Below are positions 54,487 through 63,607 of a stretch of DNA of 64,000 bases, piece by piece. The position numbers and the translations under genes are program-made. The notes beneath the pieces are model-generated. The model was not told the DNA's origin and did no database searches. It saw nothing but the letters and a program-made list of their open reading frames with translations. Origin of the DNA: Microvirga arvi (GTDB taxonomy: Bacteria; Pseudomonadota; Alphaproteobacteria; Rhizobiales; Beijerinckiaceae); contig NZ_JAFEMD010000004.1 of assembly GCF_016892765.1 (NCBI RefSeq), positions 62,001 to 126,000 of the forward strand. Direction: 5' to 3'. Within the stretch, counting starts at the first letter, position 1, and each line of letters starts with the position of its first letter.

Positions 54487-55965
54487 CTAACCGGCCCTGA
54501 ACTCCGACACCGTTTGCTTGGCACCGAGTTCATAGAGGCGCACGAGGTTTGCCGTGACCTCGCCCGTAAAGCGAGGATCATTCGGCAGATCATCCCCGAA
54601 GATCTCGCGGATGGCAAACAGCTCACGGGCCAGCCCCTCGGGCGATCCCCCTGCCCGCTCCGCAATCTCATTCAGCCGCGCCGCCATGGGGTCGCGTACG
54701 TCGATGGGCGCCCCTTTCTCATCAAGGCCGGTCACATAGCGCATCCAGGCGGCGACCCCGAGGGACAGTCGCCTGATCGGTGCATTGCTGCGCAGGCGAT
54801 CGCGCAAAGTGCCGAGAAGGCGCTGCGGCAGCTTCTGCGATCCATCCATGGCGATCTGCCATGTGCGATGCTTGAGGGCCGGGTTCTTGAACCGGTGGAT
54901 GAGCGCGTCCTTATAGGAGGTCAGATCGGCGCCCGGCGGCATGTGGAGGGTCGGCGTGACCTCTTCGTCCATAAGCCCCCGGATCAGCCGGACGAACGCC
55001 TCGTCGGCCATGGTATCGGCAACGGTCTCATAGCCCGCAAGATAGCCAAGATAGGCGAGCGTGGAATGGCTTCCGTTCAGCAGCCTCAGCTTCATGTGCT
55101 CATAGGGCTCCACGTCGTTCACGAACTCCGCTCCGGACGTCTCCCAGGCGGGACGCCCCTGCGGGAACTGATCTTCGATCACCCACTGCGTGAAAGGCTC
55201 GGTGACGACCGGCCATGCGTCGTCCATGCCGAGCGACAAGCCGATCCGTTCGCGATCCTGATCGCTCGTGGCGGGAACGATCCGGTCGACCATGGTCGAG
55301 GGGCAGGAGACTTCGCCCGCGACGAAGCGGCCGAGTTCGGGATCGACGAGTTCGGCGAAGCGGGTGAGAACGCGCTTCACCGTACGCCCGTTGGAGGGAA
55401 GGTTGTCGCATGTCAGCACCGTGAAGGGCGGCACGCCGGCCATGCGGCGCCGGCGTAGCGCCTCGATGATGAAGCCAGGAGCGGATTTGGGCGTCTTCAG
55501 GTAGGCCAGATCGTGCACGATGTCGGGGTGAGCCTCGTTCAAGGTGCCGGTTGCGGGATCGTGGCAATAGCCCTTTTCGGTCACCGTAAGGGTGACGATG
55601 CGCGTCTGGGGATCGGCCATGACGTCGAGCAGGTCGTCGATCTCCCGAGGAGCGACGATGACCCGGCGGATCGCCCCGATAACCCGCAATGCCTCCCCCT
55701 CCTGCGAACGCACCGATAGGGTGTAAAGCCCATCCTGCGGCTGGAGCGCATCGTAGGTGTCGGGACTACGCAGGCTCGCAGCCACGATGCCCCAACTCGC
55801 ATCGCGGGCCAGAACATCGTCCGTGTAGACGGCCTGGTGAGCCCGGTGGAACGCGCCCACGCCGAGATGGACGATGCCGGTCTTTACGGCTCTCCGGTCA
55901 TAGGCAGGGCGTCGAACACCTGCCGGAAGATCGGTGAGCGTGTCATTGTTCAGGCGGTCTGACAT
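54487..55965 (-). CDS. uxuB: D-mannonate oxidoreductase / fructuronate reductase
   Basis: A 492-residue polyol-type long-chain dehydrogenase (mannitol dehydrogenase family). N-terminal GIVHLGVGAFHRAHQAVYTDD binds NAD(H). The catalytic Lys region is near HMKLRLLNGSHSTLAYLGYLAG. The family also includes mannitol and arabinitol dehydrogenases, but the neighbours uxaC and uxuA make reduction of D-fructuronate to D-mannonate the likely step. Last gene of the operon, seven bases after the second permease. Confidence 0.87.
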   Translation of the reverse strand: MSDRLNNDTLTDLPAGVRRPAYDRRAVKTGIVHLGVGAFHRAHQAVYTDDVLARDASWGIVAASLRSPDTYDALQPQDGLYTLSVRSQEGEALRVIGAIRRVIVAPREIDDLLDVMADPQTRIVTLTVTEKGYCHDPATGTLNEAHPDIVHDLAYLKTPKSAPGFIIEALRRRRMAGVPPFTVLTCDNLPSNGRTVKRVLTRFAELVDPELGRFVAGEVSCPSTMVDRIVPATSDQDRERIGLSLGMDDAWPVVTEPFTQWVIEDQFPQGRPAWETSGAEFVNDVEPYEHMKLRLLNGSHSTLAYLGYLAGYETVADTMADEAFVRLIRGLMDEEVTPTLHMPPGADLTSYKDALIHRFKNPALKHRTWQIAMDGSQKLPQRLLGTLRDRLRSNAPIRRLSLGVAAWMRYVTGLDEKGAPIDVRDPMAARLNEIAERAGGSPEGLARELFAIREIFGDDLPNDPRFTGEVTANLVRLYELGAKQTVSEFRAG

Positions 55966-55972
55966 CGGATCC

Positions 55973-56815
55973 TCAATGAGCCGGCTGCTGCTTTGCCCGG
56001 GTCACGATCTGCGTCGGGTTGACGAAGCGCAGGGCGATGATCAGCCACACCAGGGTTGTCACCATGTAGATCACGGCCATAGCGTCGATGGACTGCACTG
56101 CGCGCACGCCGGCCGCGAAGACGGCGTAATAGAGCGCCACCACAAGGGTCTGGCTGGTCGGACCGGCCACGAGGAAGGTCAGCTCGAACATGGCGATGGT
56201 GCGCACCAGAACCAGCAGCAGCGCCGCCAGGATGCCGGGCAGGAGCAGCGGCAGGAGCACATAGACGAACAGCTTGAAGGTGTTGGCCCCGAACACGCGC
56301 GCCGCCGCCTCGATCTTTGGGTCGATCTGCTCGATGAACGGGATCATGACCAAGATCACGAAGGGCACCGTCGGCACAAGATTGGCCGCGACGACGCCCC
56401 AGAAGGTACCCGCGAGGCCGGTCCGATAGAGCACCGTCGCGAGCGGAATGCCGAAGGTCATCGACGGGATCAGGAGCGGCAGCAGGAAAAGCAGCACGAG
56501 TAGCCGCTTTCCCGGAAAATCCCGCCGTGCCAGCGCATAGGCTGCCGTCACCCCGAGAGTGCCGGAGATGAGGACCACGGCCCCGATCACCTGGAAGGTG
56601 ACGATCAGGACGTCCCAGAGCTGGAACTCACTCCAGGCGGATGAATACCAGCGGGTCGTCCAGCCCGCCGGAAGCCACGTGCCGAGCCAGCGGGTGGCGA
56701 ACGAGCTCGTCACCACGGTAGCGATCATGGCGAACAGGTTGATGACGAAGAAGCCCACCGTGGCCCAGATGGCCGCGGCCCAGAGCTTGGAGCCGAGTGT
56801 GGTATCGCGGATCAT
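55973..56815 (-). CDS. ABC transporter permease (PotC-like) of the uronate operon
   Basis: A 280-residue inner-membrane permease with six predicted TM segments. The coupling motif EAAARVFGANTFKLFVYVLLPLLLPGI fits the spermidine/putrescine/opine class. It pairs with the permease encoded four bases upstream. Substrate inferred from context to be a hexuronate or related compound. Confidence 0.85.
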   Translation of the reverse strand: MIRDTTLGSKLWAAAIWATVGFFVINLFAMIATVVTSSFATRWLGTWLPAGWTTRWYSSAWSEFQLWDVLIVTFQVIGAVVLISGTLGVTAAYALARRDFPGKRLLVLLFLLPLLIPSMTFGIPLATVLYRTGLAGTFWGVVAANLVPTVPFVILVMIPFIEQIDPKIEAAARVFGANTFKLFVYVLLPLLLPGILAALLLVLVRTIAMFELTFLVAGPTSQTLVVALYYAVFAAGVRAVQSIDAMAVIYMVTTLVWLIIALRFVNPTQIVTRAKQQPAH

Positions 56816-56819
56816 CGGC

Positions 56820-57731
56820 TTACCCTTTCGCGCCGGAGGCCGGGCCGCGGTAAAACAACCCGCGGGAGGCGAGCACCGCCACGACGATGGCGAGCTGGAC
56901 GAAGCCCATGATCATCGCGATCGACGAGGCCATGGAGTAATCGTATTCCTCGAACGCTGCCGTTGCCGCCGCAATCGAGATGACCCGGGTCACACCGGCG
57001 GGCTCACCGAGCAGCACCGCCGAAGGAAATACCGAGAAGGCCTGCACAAAGGACAGGCAGAACGTGATGGCAAAGCCCGGCATCAGCAGCGGCAGGTATA
57101 CATGGCGGAAACGCTGCCACGCACTGGCGCCGAGGGTCGCCGCCGCCTGCTCAAGTGCCGGATCGATGCCCGTGACGTATGAGAGGGTCAACAGGAACGT
57201 GAACGGGAAGCCCGTGATCACCAGCGAGGCGAAGACACCCCAGTAATTGTGAACGAGCTTTAAGGGCTGTGAAATTAGGCCGAAAGTGAGCAAGGTGCGG
57301 TTAAACCAGCCCTGGGGCCCGAGATAGTTCAACAAGCCTTCGGCTACGAGAACGGTGCCGAGCGTGATTGGCAGAACGAGGATCGTGGTCAGAAGACGCT
57401 GGCGCCGCATGAGGCGCACGCGGAACGCGATCGGGACTGCAAGCAGCAGGTTGACGAGGGTGACGGGAATTGCGAGCCAGAGCGTGTTGGCGATCGTCTT
57501 ATAGAGGAACGGATCCGAGAAGAAGCGCCGGTAATTGGCGAGCCAGTCGCCGCCACCCTTCGGCTCGAAGGACAGGACGAAGCCGAAGGCGAAAGGATAG
57601 ACGAACAGCAGCAGGCTGAAGATGGCGGCGGGAACAACGAGGAGGGTGACCGCGTCGAAACCACGTGCGGCAAGCCGCTGGCGCAGGTTTGGTCCATGTT
57701 CGGCGGCAGGCGCGTGAGCAACAGCGTCCAT
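56820..57731 (-). CDS. ABC transporter permease (PotB-like) of the uronate operon
   Basis: A 303-residue permease with six predicted TM segments after a ~25-residue cytosolic start. Coupling motif LEQAAATLGASAWQRFRHVYLPLLMPG. Its ATG shares one base with the stop of the ATPase gene (TAATG), so translation is coupled. Family is PotB-like rather than MalF-like, lacking the large periplasmic loop. Confidence 0.85.
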   Translation of the reverse strand: MDAVAHAPAAEHGPNLRQRLAARGFDAVTLLVVPAAIFSLLLFVYPFAFGFVLSFEPKGGGDWLANYRRFFSDPFLYKTIANTLWLAIPVTLVNLLLAVPIAFRVRLMRRQRLLTTILVLPITLGTVLVAEGLLNYLGPQGWFNRTLLTFGLISQPLKLVHNYWGVFASLVITGFPFTFLLTLSYVTGIDPALEQAAATLGASAWQRFRHVYLPLLMPGFAITFCLSFVQAFSVFPSAVLLGEPAGVTRVISIAAATAAFEEYDYSMASSIAMIMGFVQLAIVVAVLASRGLFYRGPASGAKG

Positions 57732-58816
57732 TACTGCCTCCCTTGAACGGGCTCCGCGAAAACGAGAATACGCTCGTCCTCCGTCCGCAGATGAATCCTT
57801 GATCCGGGCTCCACCGACACATGAGAGCGGAACACGAAATCCAGCCCTCCGGTTGAATGGGCAGTGCCGACGAATTCGCGACCACGATACTCGATGGTAT
57901 CGACAGTCGCGGCAATGGCATTCGGTCCGGCCTCGCCGACCTCGAGATCATCGGAACGGATGGCAGCATAAGCCGTCGAGCCAACGGAAACCCGCTCACG
58001 GGCGACGCCGCTGATCCTCGCGCCTTCCACATCGAGAATGGTACGATCACCCTCGATAGCGACCACCTGCCCCTTCAGCTTGTTGCGGAAGCCCATGAAG
58101 TCGGCCACATCGAAATGAGCCGGCGCCTCGTAAAGCTCCTTGGGCGAACCGACCTGACGCACGATGCCGTCGCGCAGCACGACGATCCGGTCGGCCAGCG
58201 ACAACGCCTCGTCCTGATCGTGGGTCACGTAGATGGTCGTTGCCCCAAGCTCGTTGTGAATGCGTCGGATCTCCGCGCGCATCTCGAGGCGCAGCTTGGC
58301 ATCGAGATTGGAGAGCGGCTCGTCCATCAACACCAGAGGCGGCTCGATGACGATGGCGCGGGCAATCGCCACGCGCTGCTGCTGACCGCCTGAGAGCTGG
58401 CCTGGCAGCTTGTTCTCCTGGCCCTTGAGGCGGACGAGGTTGAGCGCCTCTTCGACCTTGCGATCGATTTCCGCCTTCGGCCGCCCGCGCATCTTCAGGC
58501 CGAAGCCGATGTTCTGGCGGACGTTGAGATGAGGAAAGAGCGCGTAGTTCTGGAACACCATGCCGAACCCCCGCTCCTCGGGACGCAGGGTGTCGACCCG
58601 ACTCTTGTCGAGCCAGATCGCTCCACCGGTGACAGGCAGAAGACCCGCGATGCAGTTCAACGTCGTCGACTTCCCGCAGCCAGAAGGTCCGAGCAGGGCG
58701 ATGAACTCCCCCCGCCGGATGGTGAGGGAGACGTCGCGCAAGGCGTTGAGGGCCCCGAAATCGCGGCTCACACGATCGAGCCGGACTTCGTCGAATTGGG
58801 AAAGGGCTATGGTCAT
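57731..58816 (-). CDS. ABC transporter ATP-binding protein with TOBE domain
   Basis: A 361-residue ATPase: Walker A GPSGCGKST, signature LSGGQQQR, Walker B LVLMDEPLSNLD and the H-loop YVTHDQDEA. A TOBE domain follows after about residue 280. The type is PotA/FbpC-like. ATG 58816 is chosen, 20 bases after the binding-protein stop; the frame continues upstream over that gene. Confidence 0.9.
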   Translation of the reverse strand: MTIALSQFDEVRLDRVSRDFGALNALRDVSLTIRRGEFIALLGPSGCGKSTTLNCIAGLLPVTGGAIWLDKSRVDTLRPEERGFGMVFQNYALFPHLNVRQNIGFGLKMRGRPKAEIDRKVEEALNLVRLKGQENKLPGQLSGGQQQRVAIARAIVIEPPLVLMDEPLSNLDAKLRLEMRAEIRRIHNELGATTIYVTHDQDEALSLADRIVVLRDGIVRQVGSPKELYEAPAHFDVADFMGFRNKLKGQVVAIEGDRTILDVEGARISGVARERVSVGSTAYAAIRSDDLEVGEAGPNAIAATVDTIEYRGREFVGTAHSTGGLDFVFRSHVSVEPGSRIHLRTEDERILVFAEPVQGRQ

Positions 58817-58836
58817 CGCGGGTCCTTGGTTTCGAT

Positions 58837-60024
58837 TTACTTGCGCTTGCCGCCGGCGACCTGCTCGTCCCACATGCGGAAGGCGACGACCATCTGCTCG
58901 GGCTGAAGCGGCAATTCGATCGGGTTCTCGGCGATCCACTTCTCGTATTCGGGACGGCCGAATTCCTTGATCGCGGCTTGACTCTCGGGCGGCGCCATGT
59001 CGAGGGTCACGCCCTTCACGGCCGGCCCCGGATAGAAATAGCCTTCATCGTAGGTGTAGGCCTGCTGCTCCTTGCTGAGCAGGAAGTTCATGAGATCGAG
59101 GAGAACCGCGACCTTCTCGTTCGACAGACCCTTGGGCACGCACATGTAGTGAGCATCCGCCACCCAGTGGAAGCCCTTGAGAGCCGCCACCTTGGCCTCC
59201 TTAGGCACGACGCCGAGCACGCGCGGGTTGATGTCCCAGCCGGTGGTCGAGACTGTCATGTCGCGCGAGCCTTCGCCGAGTTCCTTCATCACCGCACCGG
59301 TGCCCGCCGGATAATACTCGATGTTCTGCCCCAGCTCCTTCAGGTAGGCCCAGGTCTTGTCCCAGCCCTTGGCAGGATCCTGCGGGTTGCTGTCGCCCAG
59401 AATGTACGGCAGGCCCATGATGAAGGTACGGCCGGGACCGGAATTGGCCGGACGGGCATAGATGAAGCGTCCCGGATTGGCTTTGGTATAGGCGAGCAGT
59501 TCCTCGGCCGTGGTCGGAACGGTCTTCACCTTATCGGGCATGTACTCGAGCAGAGGACCGGACGGGTAATAGGTCACGACTACCCCCTGCCCCTTGGCGA
59601 GGCCCTGCATCTTGGCCGCTGCCGGAAGATAGATGTCGTCGAGCTTCGGGAGAGAATTCGCATGCCCAGGGATCAGGTCGACCCAGAGCTTCTGCTCGAT
59701 GCCTGCAGACATTGCATCGGTGCCCGTGAGCACGAGATCGATGTCCACCCGGCCCGCATCCTGCTGCGCCTTGATCTTGCCGGCGAGCTCGGGAGCCGTC
59801 GCCTTGGTGAAGGTGATGCGCGAGACGAGGTTGGGCTTCGCCTTCCGGTAGTTCTCAATGGCCTTCTGGGTCAGCGCGAGGTTGCCGGCCACGTCGATGA
59901 TGTTGAGCGTCACAGGGCTCGTCGGCAGATTGGCTTGAGCAAAGCTCGTGCCGCCGAGTGCGGCAACGCCTGCGGCGCCGGCGACACTGCCGACGAAGGT
60001 CCGCCTGGTGATCAGGTTTGTCAT
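58837..60024 (-). CDS. Tat-exported extracellular solute-binding protein
   Basis: A 395-residue binding protein of the PotD/Fbp-like class. The N-terminus has a twin-arginine signal (LITRRTFVGSVAGAAG), so it is exported folded. The mature fold starts near SPVTLNIIDVAG. AGGAAG supports ATG 60024. It lies between uxaC and the ATPase gene, so it likely captures D-glucuronate, an oligogalacturonide/glucuronide or a related acid. The true ligand is not shown by sequence. Confidence 0.85.
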   Translation of the reverse strand: MTNLITRRTFVGSVAGAAGVAALGGTSFAQANLPTSPVTLNIIDVAGNLALTQKAIENYRKAKPNLVSRITFTKATAPELAGKIKAQQDAGRVDIDLVLTGTDAMSAGIEQKLWVDLIPGHANSLPKLDDIYLPAAAKMQGLAKGQGVVVTYYPSGPLLEYMPDKVKTVPTTAEELLAYTKANPGRFIYARPANSGPGRTFIMGLPYILGDSNPQDPAKGWDKTWAYLKELGQNIEYYPAGTGAVMKELGEGSRDMTVSTTGWDINPRVLGVVPKEAKVAALKGFHWVADAHYMCVPKGLSNEKVAVLLDLMNFLLSKEQQAYTYDEGYFYPGPAVKGVTLDMAPPESQAAIKEFGRPEYEKWIAENPIELPLQPEQMVVAFRMWDEQVAGGKRK

Positions 60025-60073
60025 GTTCTTCCTCCCATTCTGTGTGACATGGCCCTTGGGTCCATGTCCCGTA

Positions 60074-61477
60074 TCACAGCTTGTAAGCCTTTTTCGCAAG
60101 GCGATAGGCAAGGTCGTAGGCCACCTCATGAGCCTCATCCTCATCGAGGCGGTGAGTGGTCACGAGGTTGGCGAGATAAGCGCAGTCGACCCGGCGGGCC
60201 ACGTCGTGTCGTGCCGGAATGGACATATAGGCCCGGGTGTCGTCGTTGAAGCCGACCGTGTTGTAGAAGCCGGCGGTTTCCGTCGTGAGTTCGCGGAAAC
60301 GGCGCATTCCCTCGGGCGCATCGAAGAACCACCAAGCGGGACCGAGCTTCAGAGCCGGATAATGCCCGGCGAGCGGCGCCAGCTCGCGGGAATAGCTCGT
60401 CTCGTCCAAGGTGAAGACGATGATCGTCAAGTTCGGCTCGTTGCCGAAGCGGTCGAGAAGCGGCTTGAGCGCACGCACATAGTCGGTCTGCGAGGGAATG
60501 TCGGCGCCCATATCGCGCCCGAAGCGGCGGAAGAGCCCTTCGTTGTGGTTGCGGAAGGAACCGGGATGGATCTGCATGACCATGCCGTCCTCCACGCTCA
60601 TGGCCGCCATCTCGGTTAGCATCTGAGCCCGGAACAGCTCCGCATCCTCTGGACTCGCGCCCTGTGTCGAGACGCGGCGGAACAAGGACTCCGCATCTCC
60701 TTGCGAGAGATTGGCCGTCCGGGCCGTAGGATGACCGTGATCGGTGGATGTGGCGCCATATTCCCGGAAAAACGCACGCCGCTTCCGATGCGCCTCAAGG
60801 TATCCACTCCACGTGGAGGTATCGCAGCCTGTGATTTCGCCAAATTGCACGAGATTCTGCCGAAAGCCTTCGAATTCGGGATCGACGACAGGATCAGGGC
60901 GGTAAGCCGTGACGACGCGCCCTTTCCAGCCCGACTGCCGGATGGTCTCGTGATGCTTCAGCGGGTCGATAGGACTTTCCGTCGTGGCGATGGCTTCAAT
61001 GCGGAAGCGTTCGAAGAGCGCGCGCGGGCGGAATTCGGGCGTGCGCAGGGCCGCATCGATCCGGTCATAATAGGAATCCGCGTTCGCGGCTGAGAGCCGC
61101 TCCGTAAATCCGAACAGAGTTGCGAAGGTGTGATCGAGCCAGGCGCGCGTCGGCGTCCCGCGGAAGAGATGGTAGTGGGCTGCGAAACGTCGCCAGATCT
61201 CGCGGGGATCACGCTCGATGGCACTGCCGTCCTTGGTCGGAATGCCAAGCTCCTCAAGCCGCACACCCTGACTATAGAGCATGCGGAAGACATAGTGGTC
61301 AGGAATTACGAACAGCGTTGCCGGATCCGGAAACGGCTCGTTCTCCGCATACCAGCGCGGATCCGTGTGGCCATGGGGCGAGATGATGGGCAGGTCCCGG
61401 ATTCCCGCATAGAGTCTGCGCGCCACATCGCGAGCAGCGGACTCTGTTGGAAAAAGCCGGTCCGGATGGATCAGCAT
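60074..61477 (-). CDS. uxaC: glucuronate (uronate) isomerase
   Basis: A 467-residue amidohydrolase-superfamily isomerase converting D-glucuronate to D-fructuronate (and galacturonate to tagaturonate). ISPHGHTDPRW holds the HxH metal motif. Later segments around TGCDTSTWSGYLEAHRKRRAFF and the C-terminal DDTRAYMSIPARHDVARRVDCAYL are typical UxaC. GGGAG precedes ATG 61477; the frame continues upstream to 61597 but overlaps the promoter region. First gene of the minus-strand operon. Confidence 0.95.
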   Translation of the reverse strand: MLIHPDRLFPTESAARDVARRLYAGIRDLPIISPHGHTDPRWYAENEPFPDPATLFVIPDHYVFRMLYSQGVRLEELGIPTKDGSAIERDPREIWRRFAAHYHLFRGTPTRAWLDHTFATLFGFTERLSAANADSYYDRIDAALRTPEFRPRALFERFRIEAIATTESPIDPLKHHETIRQSGWKGRVVTAYRPDPVVDPEFEGFRQNLVQFGEITGCDTSTWSGYLEAHRKRRAFFREYGATSTDHGHPTARTANLSQGDAESLFRRVSTQGASPEDAELFRAQMLTEMAAMSVEDGMVMQIHPGSFRNHNEGLFRRFGRDMGADIPSQTDYVRALKPLLDRFGNEPNLTIIVFTLDETSYSRELAPLAGHYPALKLGPAWWFFDAPEGMRRFRELTTETAGFYNTVGFNDDTRAYMSIPARHDVARRVDCAYLANLVTTHRLDEDEAHEVAYDLAYRLAKKAYKL

Positions 61478-61559
61478 CGCGTACTCCCTTGGCTCACCAA
61501 CAAGCGCTTTACGCTGGCTTTCGAGCATCTCATTTCCAAAGACCTTAAATCGTTCCAGG

Positions 61560-61599
61560 GCGCTTTGCAATGGTCTACTAGTATGGTAGTGTGCCACTT
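61560..61599. promoter_or_regulatory. candidate GntR operator region
   Basis: Between uxaC and gntR, TGGTCTACTAGTATGGTAGTGTGCCA (quoted in parts: TGGTCTACTAG and GTATGGTAGTG) contains CTAC/GTAG and TGGT/GCCA half-sites. These resemble FadR-subfamily TGGT..ACCA operators, though no perfect palindrome is present. Confidence 0.4.
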
Positions 61600-62328
61600 A
61601 TGAATGAGAGAAGCCCCCTTGCAAAGCTCGATGTCAGCCGCGAGCCGATGGCTCGGCAGGTCGCACGCGCCCTTCGGCAGGCCATCGTCAGCATGAGGAT
61701 TGCTCCCGGTGAAATGCTGTCCGAACAGGATCTTGCCCAAAGATTCGGGGTGAGCCGCTCGCCGGTGCGGGAAGCGTTGATCAAGCTGAGCGAGGCTGGT
61801 CTTGTGCGGGTTCTGCCTCAGAGAGGCACCCAAGTAGTCAAGATCTCGCGCGCCGCCGTGGAAGATGCGCGCTTCATCCGCCAGGCTGTCGAATGTGCCG
61901 TCGTGCGCGAGGCCGCAGTGAAAGCCACGCCCATCATGCTTGCCGAGTTGAATGCCAGTCTGACCCGGCAGCGTCGCGCCCAGCGCGCCACGTCCTCGGA
62001 CGATTTCATGGCTCTCGACGAAGAGTTTCACCGCCTTCTGGCGGAAGTAGCAGGTAGACCCGCGGCATGGCGCATGATCGAGGATGTGAAGCCTCAGATG
62101 GATCGGGTGAGATACCTGGACGTGACGCAGGCAACACCGCGCCATACCATCGTGGCTCAGCACGCGCTGATCGTCGATGCCATCAAGTCTGCTGACCCTG
62201 TCGCGGCGGATCATGCTATGCATCAGCATCTGAGTGAGATCCTTCGCTCGCTGCCCGAACTCGCCGCAAAGTATCCCGACCTGTTCGAACGGGAAGATGA
62301 CGCTGTGGCGGAGGCACTCAGCGCGTAA
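61600..62328 (+). CDS. GntR (FadR subfamily) transcriptional regulator of uronate genes
   Basis: A 242-residue regulator. The N-terminal winged helix (about 15-80) has ALRQAIVSMRIAPGEMLSEQDLAQRFGVSRSPVREALIKLSEAGLV. The C-terminal FCD helical domain (about 90-225) has Asp/His positions that often bind a metal and an acid ligand (LDEEFHRLLAEVAG, QHALIVDAI, HAMHQHL). A uronate or its catabolic intermediate is the expected effector. It is divergent from uxaC and followed by uxuA 68 bp downstream. ATG 61600 is preferred over GTG 61591. Confidence 0.88.
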   Translation: MNERSPLAKLDVSREPMARQVARALRQAIVSMRIAPGEMLSEQDLAQRFGVSRSPVREALIKLSEAGLVRVLPQRGTQVVKISRAAVEDARFIRQAVECAVVREAAVKATPIMLAELNASLTRQRRAQRATSSDDFMALDEEFHRLLAEVAGRPAAWRMIEDVKPQMDRVRYLDVTQATPRHTIVAQHALIVDAIKSADPVAADHAMHQHLSEILRSLPELAAKYPDLFEREDDAVAEALSA

Positions 62329-62396
62329 GATCGGCAGGCACACAGTTCGCATTCACGCCGTCGATCAAGAGCGGCTCTATTATAAGAGGCAAATCC

Positions 62397-63593
62397 ATGG
62401 AACAAGCTTGGCGCTGGTTCGGTCCTGAAGATGTCATCAAGCTGTCCCATGTCCGTCAGACCGGCGCGACCGGAATCGTGACGGCCCTGCATCACATTCC
62501 CTATGGCGTCGTCTGGAGCATCGAGGAGATCGAGAAGCGTAAGGCGCTGATCGCGGCCGACCCCTCGCTCGGCCTGCGCTGGAGCGTGGTCGAGAGCCTG
62601 CCGATTCATGAAAGCATCAAGATCGGCGAGGGTGATCTGACGCCCCTGTTCGACAATTACCGACAGTCCCTCCGGAATCTTTCACAGTGCGGCATTACCA
62701 CCGTCTGCTACAATTTCATGCCGGTTGTGGATTGGACACGCACCGAGCTCGCCCACCCTCTTCCCGGCGGCGGCACGGCGCTACGGTTCAACGCGCATGA
62801 GTTCGCCGCCTTCGACTGCTTCATGCTGCAGCGCCCCGGTGCAGAGAGGGATCATTCAGTTGAAGTCCTGCAACGTGCAAAGGAATGGCACGACGGCTCG
62901 TCGGAAGCGGATCGGCGCCAGCTTCTGTCTAACATCATGGCTGGTCTGCCCGGCGCTTACGACCGCTATGACATTCCCGGTCTTCGGGTAATGCTCGATC
63001 GTTACAGGGATATTGACGCAAAAGCTCTCCTTGAGAATCTCGCCCGCTTTCTGCGCGAGGTGATCCCAACAGCGGAAGAAGCCGGCATCCGTATGTGCAT
63101 CCATCCCGACGATCCCCCGCGCCCGCTCATGGGGCTACCCCGCATCGTTTCCAATGCGGATGATATCGCGTTCATTCTCGAGGCGGTCGACTCGCCTGCG
63201 AACGGCCTCACACTCTGCAGCGGCTCCCTCGGCGCCAATCCCGCCAACGACGTTCCGGCGATCGCCAAGCGCTTCGCCGACCGCATCTGGTTCGCCCACC
63301 TGCGCAACGTGGCGAAGGAGCCGGACGGCTCCTTCATGGAGGCTGATCATCTCGGGGGCGATACCGACATGGTGGCCCTTGTCACGGTGCTTCTGGAAGA
63401 GCAGAGGCGTCGGAAGGATGCAGGTGACGTGCATTGGCGCATCCCCATGCGCCCGGATCACGGACACGAGCTTCTCGATGATGTGGGCAAGCCCACCCAT
63501 CCGGGCTATCCGGCCATTGGCCGCTTGCGCGGCCTTGCCGAACTTCGTGGCGTGATGAAGGCCGTGTCGGCCCTGCGCAACCTGCCGCTCTGA
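62397..63593 (+). CDS. uxuA: mannonate dehydratase
   Basis: A 398-residue TIM-barrel enzyme that dehydrates D-mannonate to 2-keto-3-deoxygluconate. UxuA hallmarks: FGPEDVIKLSHVRQTGATGIVTALHHIP at the N-terminus (quoted in part), TVCYNFMPVVDWTRTEL, MCIHPDDPPRPLMGLPRIVS and the C-terminal RPDHGHELLDD. The Cys/His metal ligands and catalytic His are in these segments. It completes the glucuronate pathway with uxaC and uxuB. KDG kinase/aldolase genes are not in the window. Confidence 0.95.
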   Translation: MEQAWRWFGPEDVIKLSHVRQTGATGIVTALHHIPYGVVWSIEEIEKRKALIAADPSLGLRWSVVESLPIHESIKIGEGDLTPLFDNYRQSLRNLSQCGITTVCYNFMPVVDWTRTELAHPLPGGGTALRFNAHEFAAFDCFMLQRPGAERDHSVEVLQRAKEWHDGSSEADRRQLLSNIMAGLPGAYDRYDIPGLRVMLDRYRDIDAKALLENLARFLREVIPTAEEAGIRMCIHPDDPPRPLMGLPRIVSNADDIAFILEAVDSPANGLTLCSGSLGANPANDVPAIAKRFADRIWFAHLRNVAKEPDGSFMEADHLGGDTDMVALVTVLLEEQRRRKDAGDVHWRIPMRPDHGHELLDDVGKPTHPGYPAIGRLRGLAELRGVMKAVSALRNLPL

Positions 63594-63607
63594 GGACTGA
63601 GACAGCC

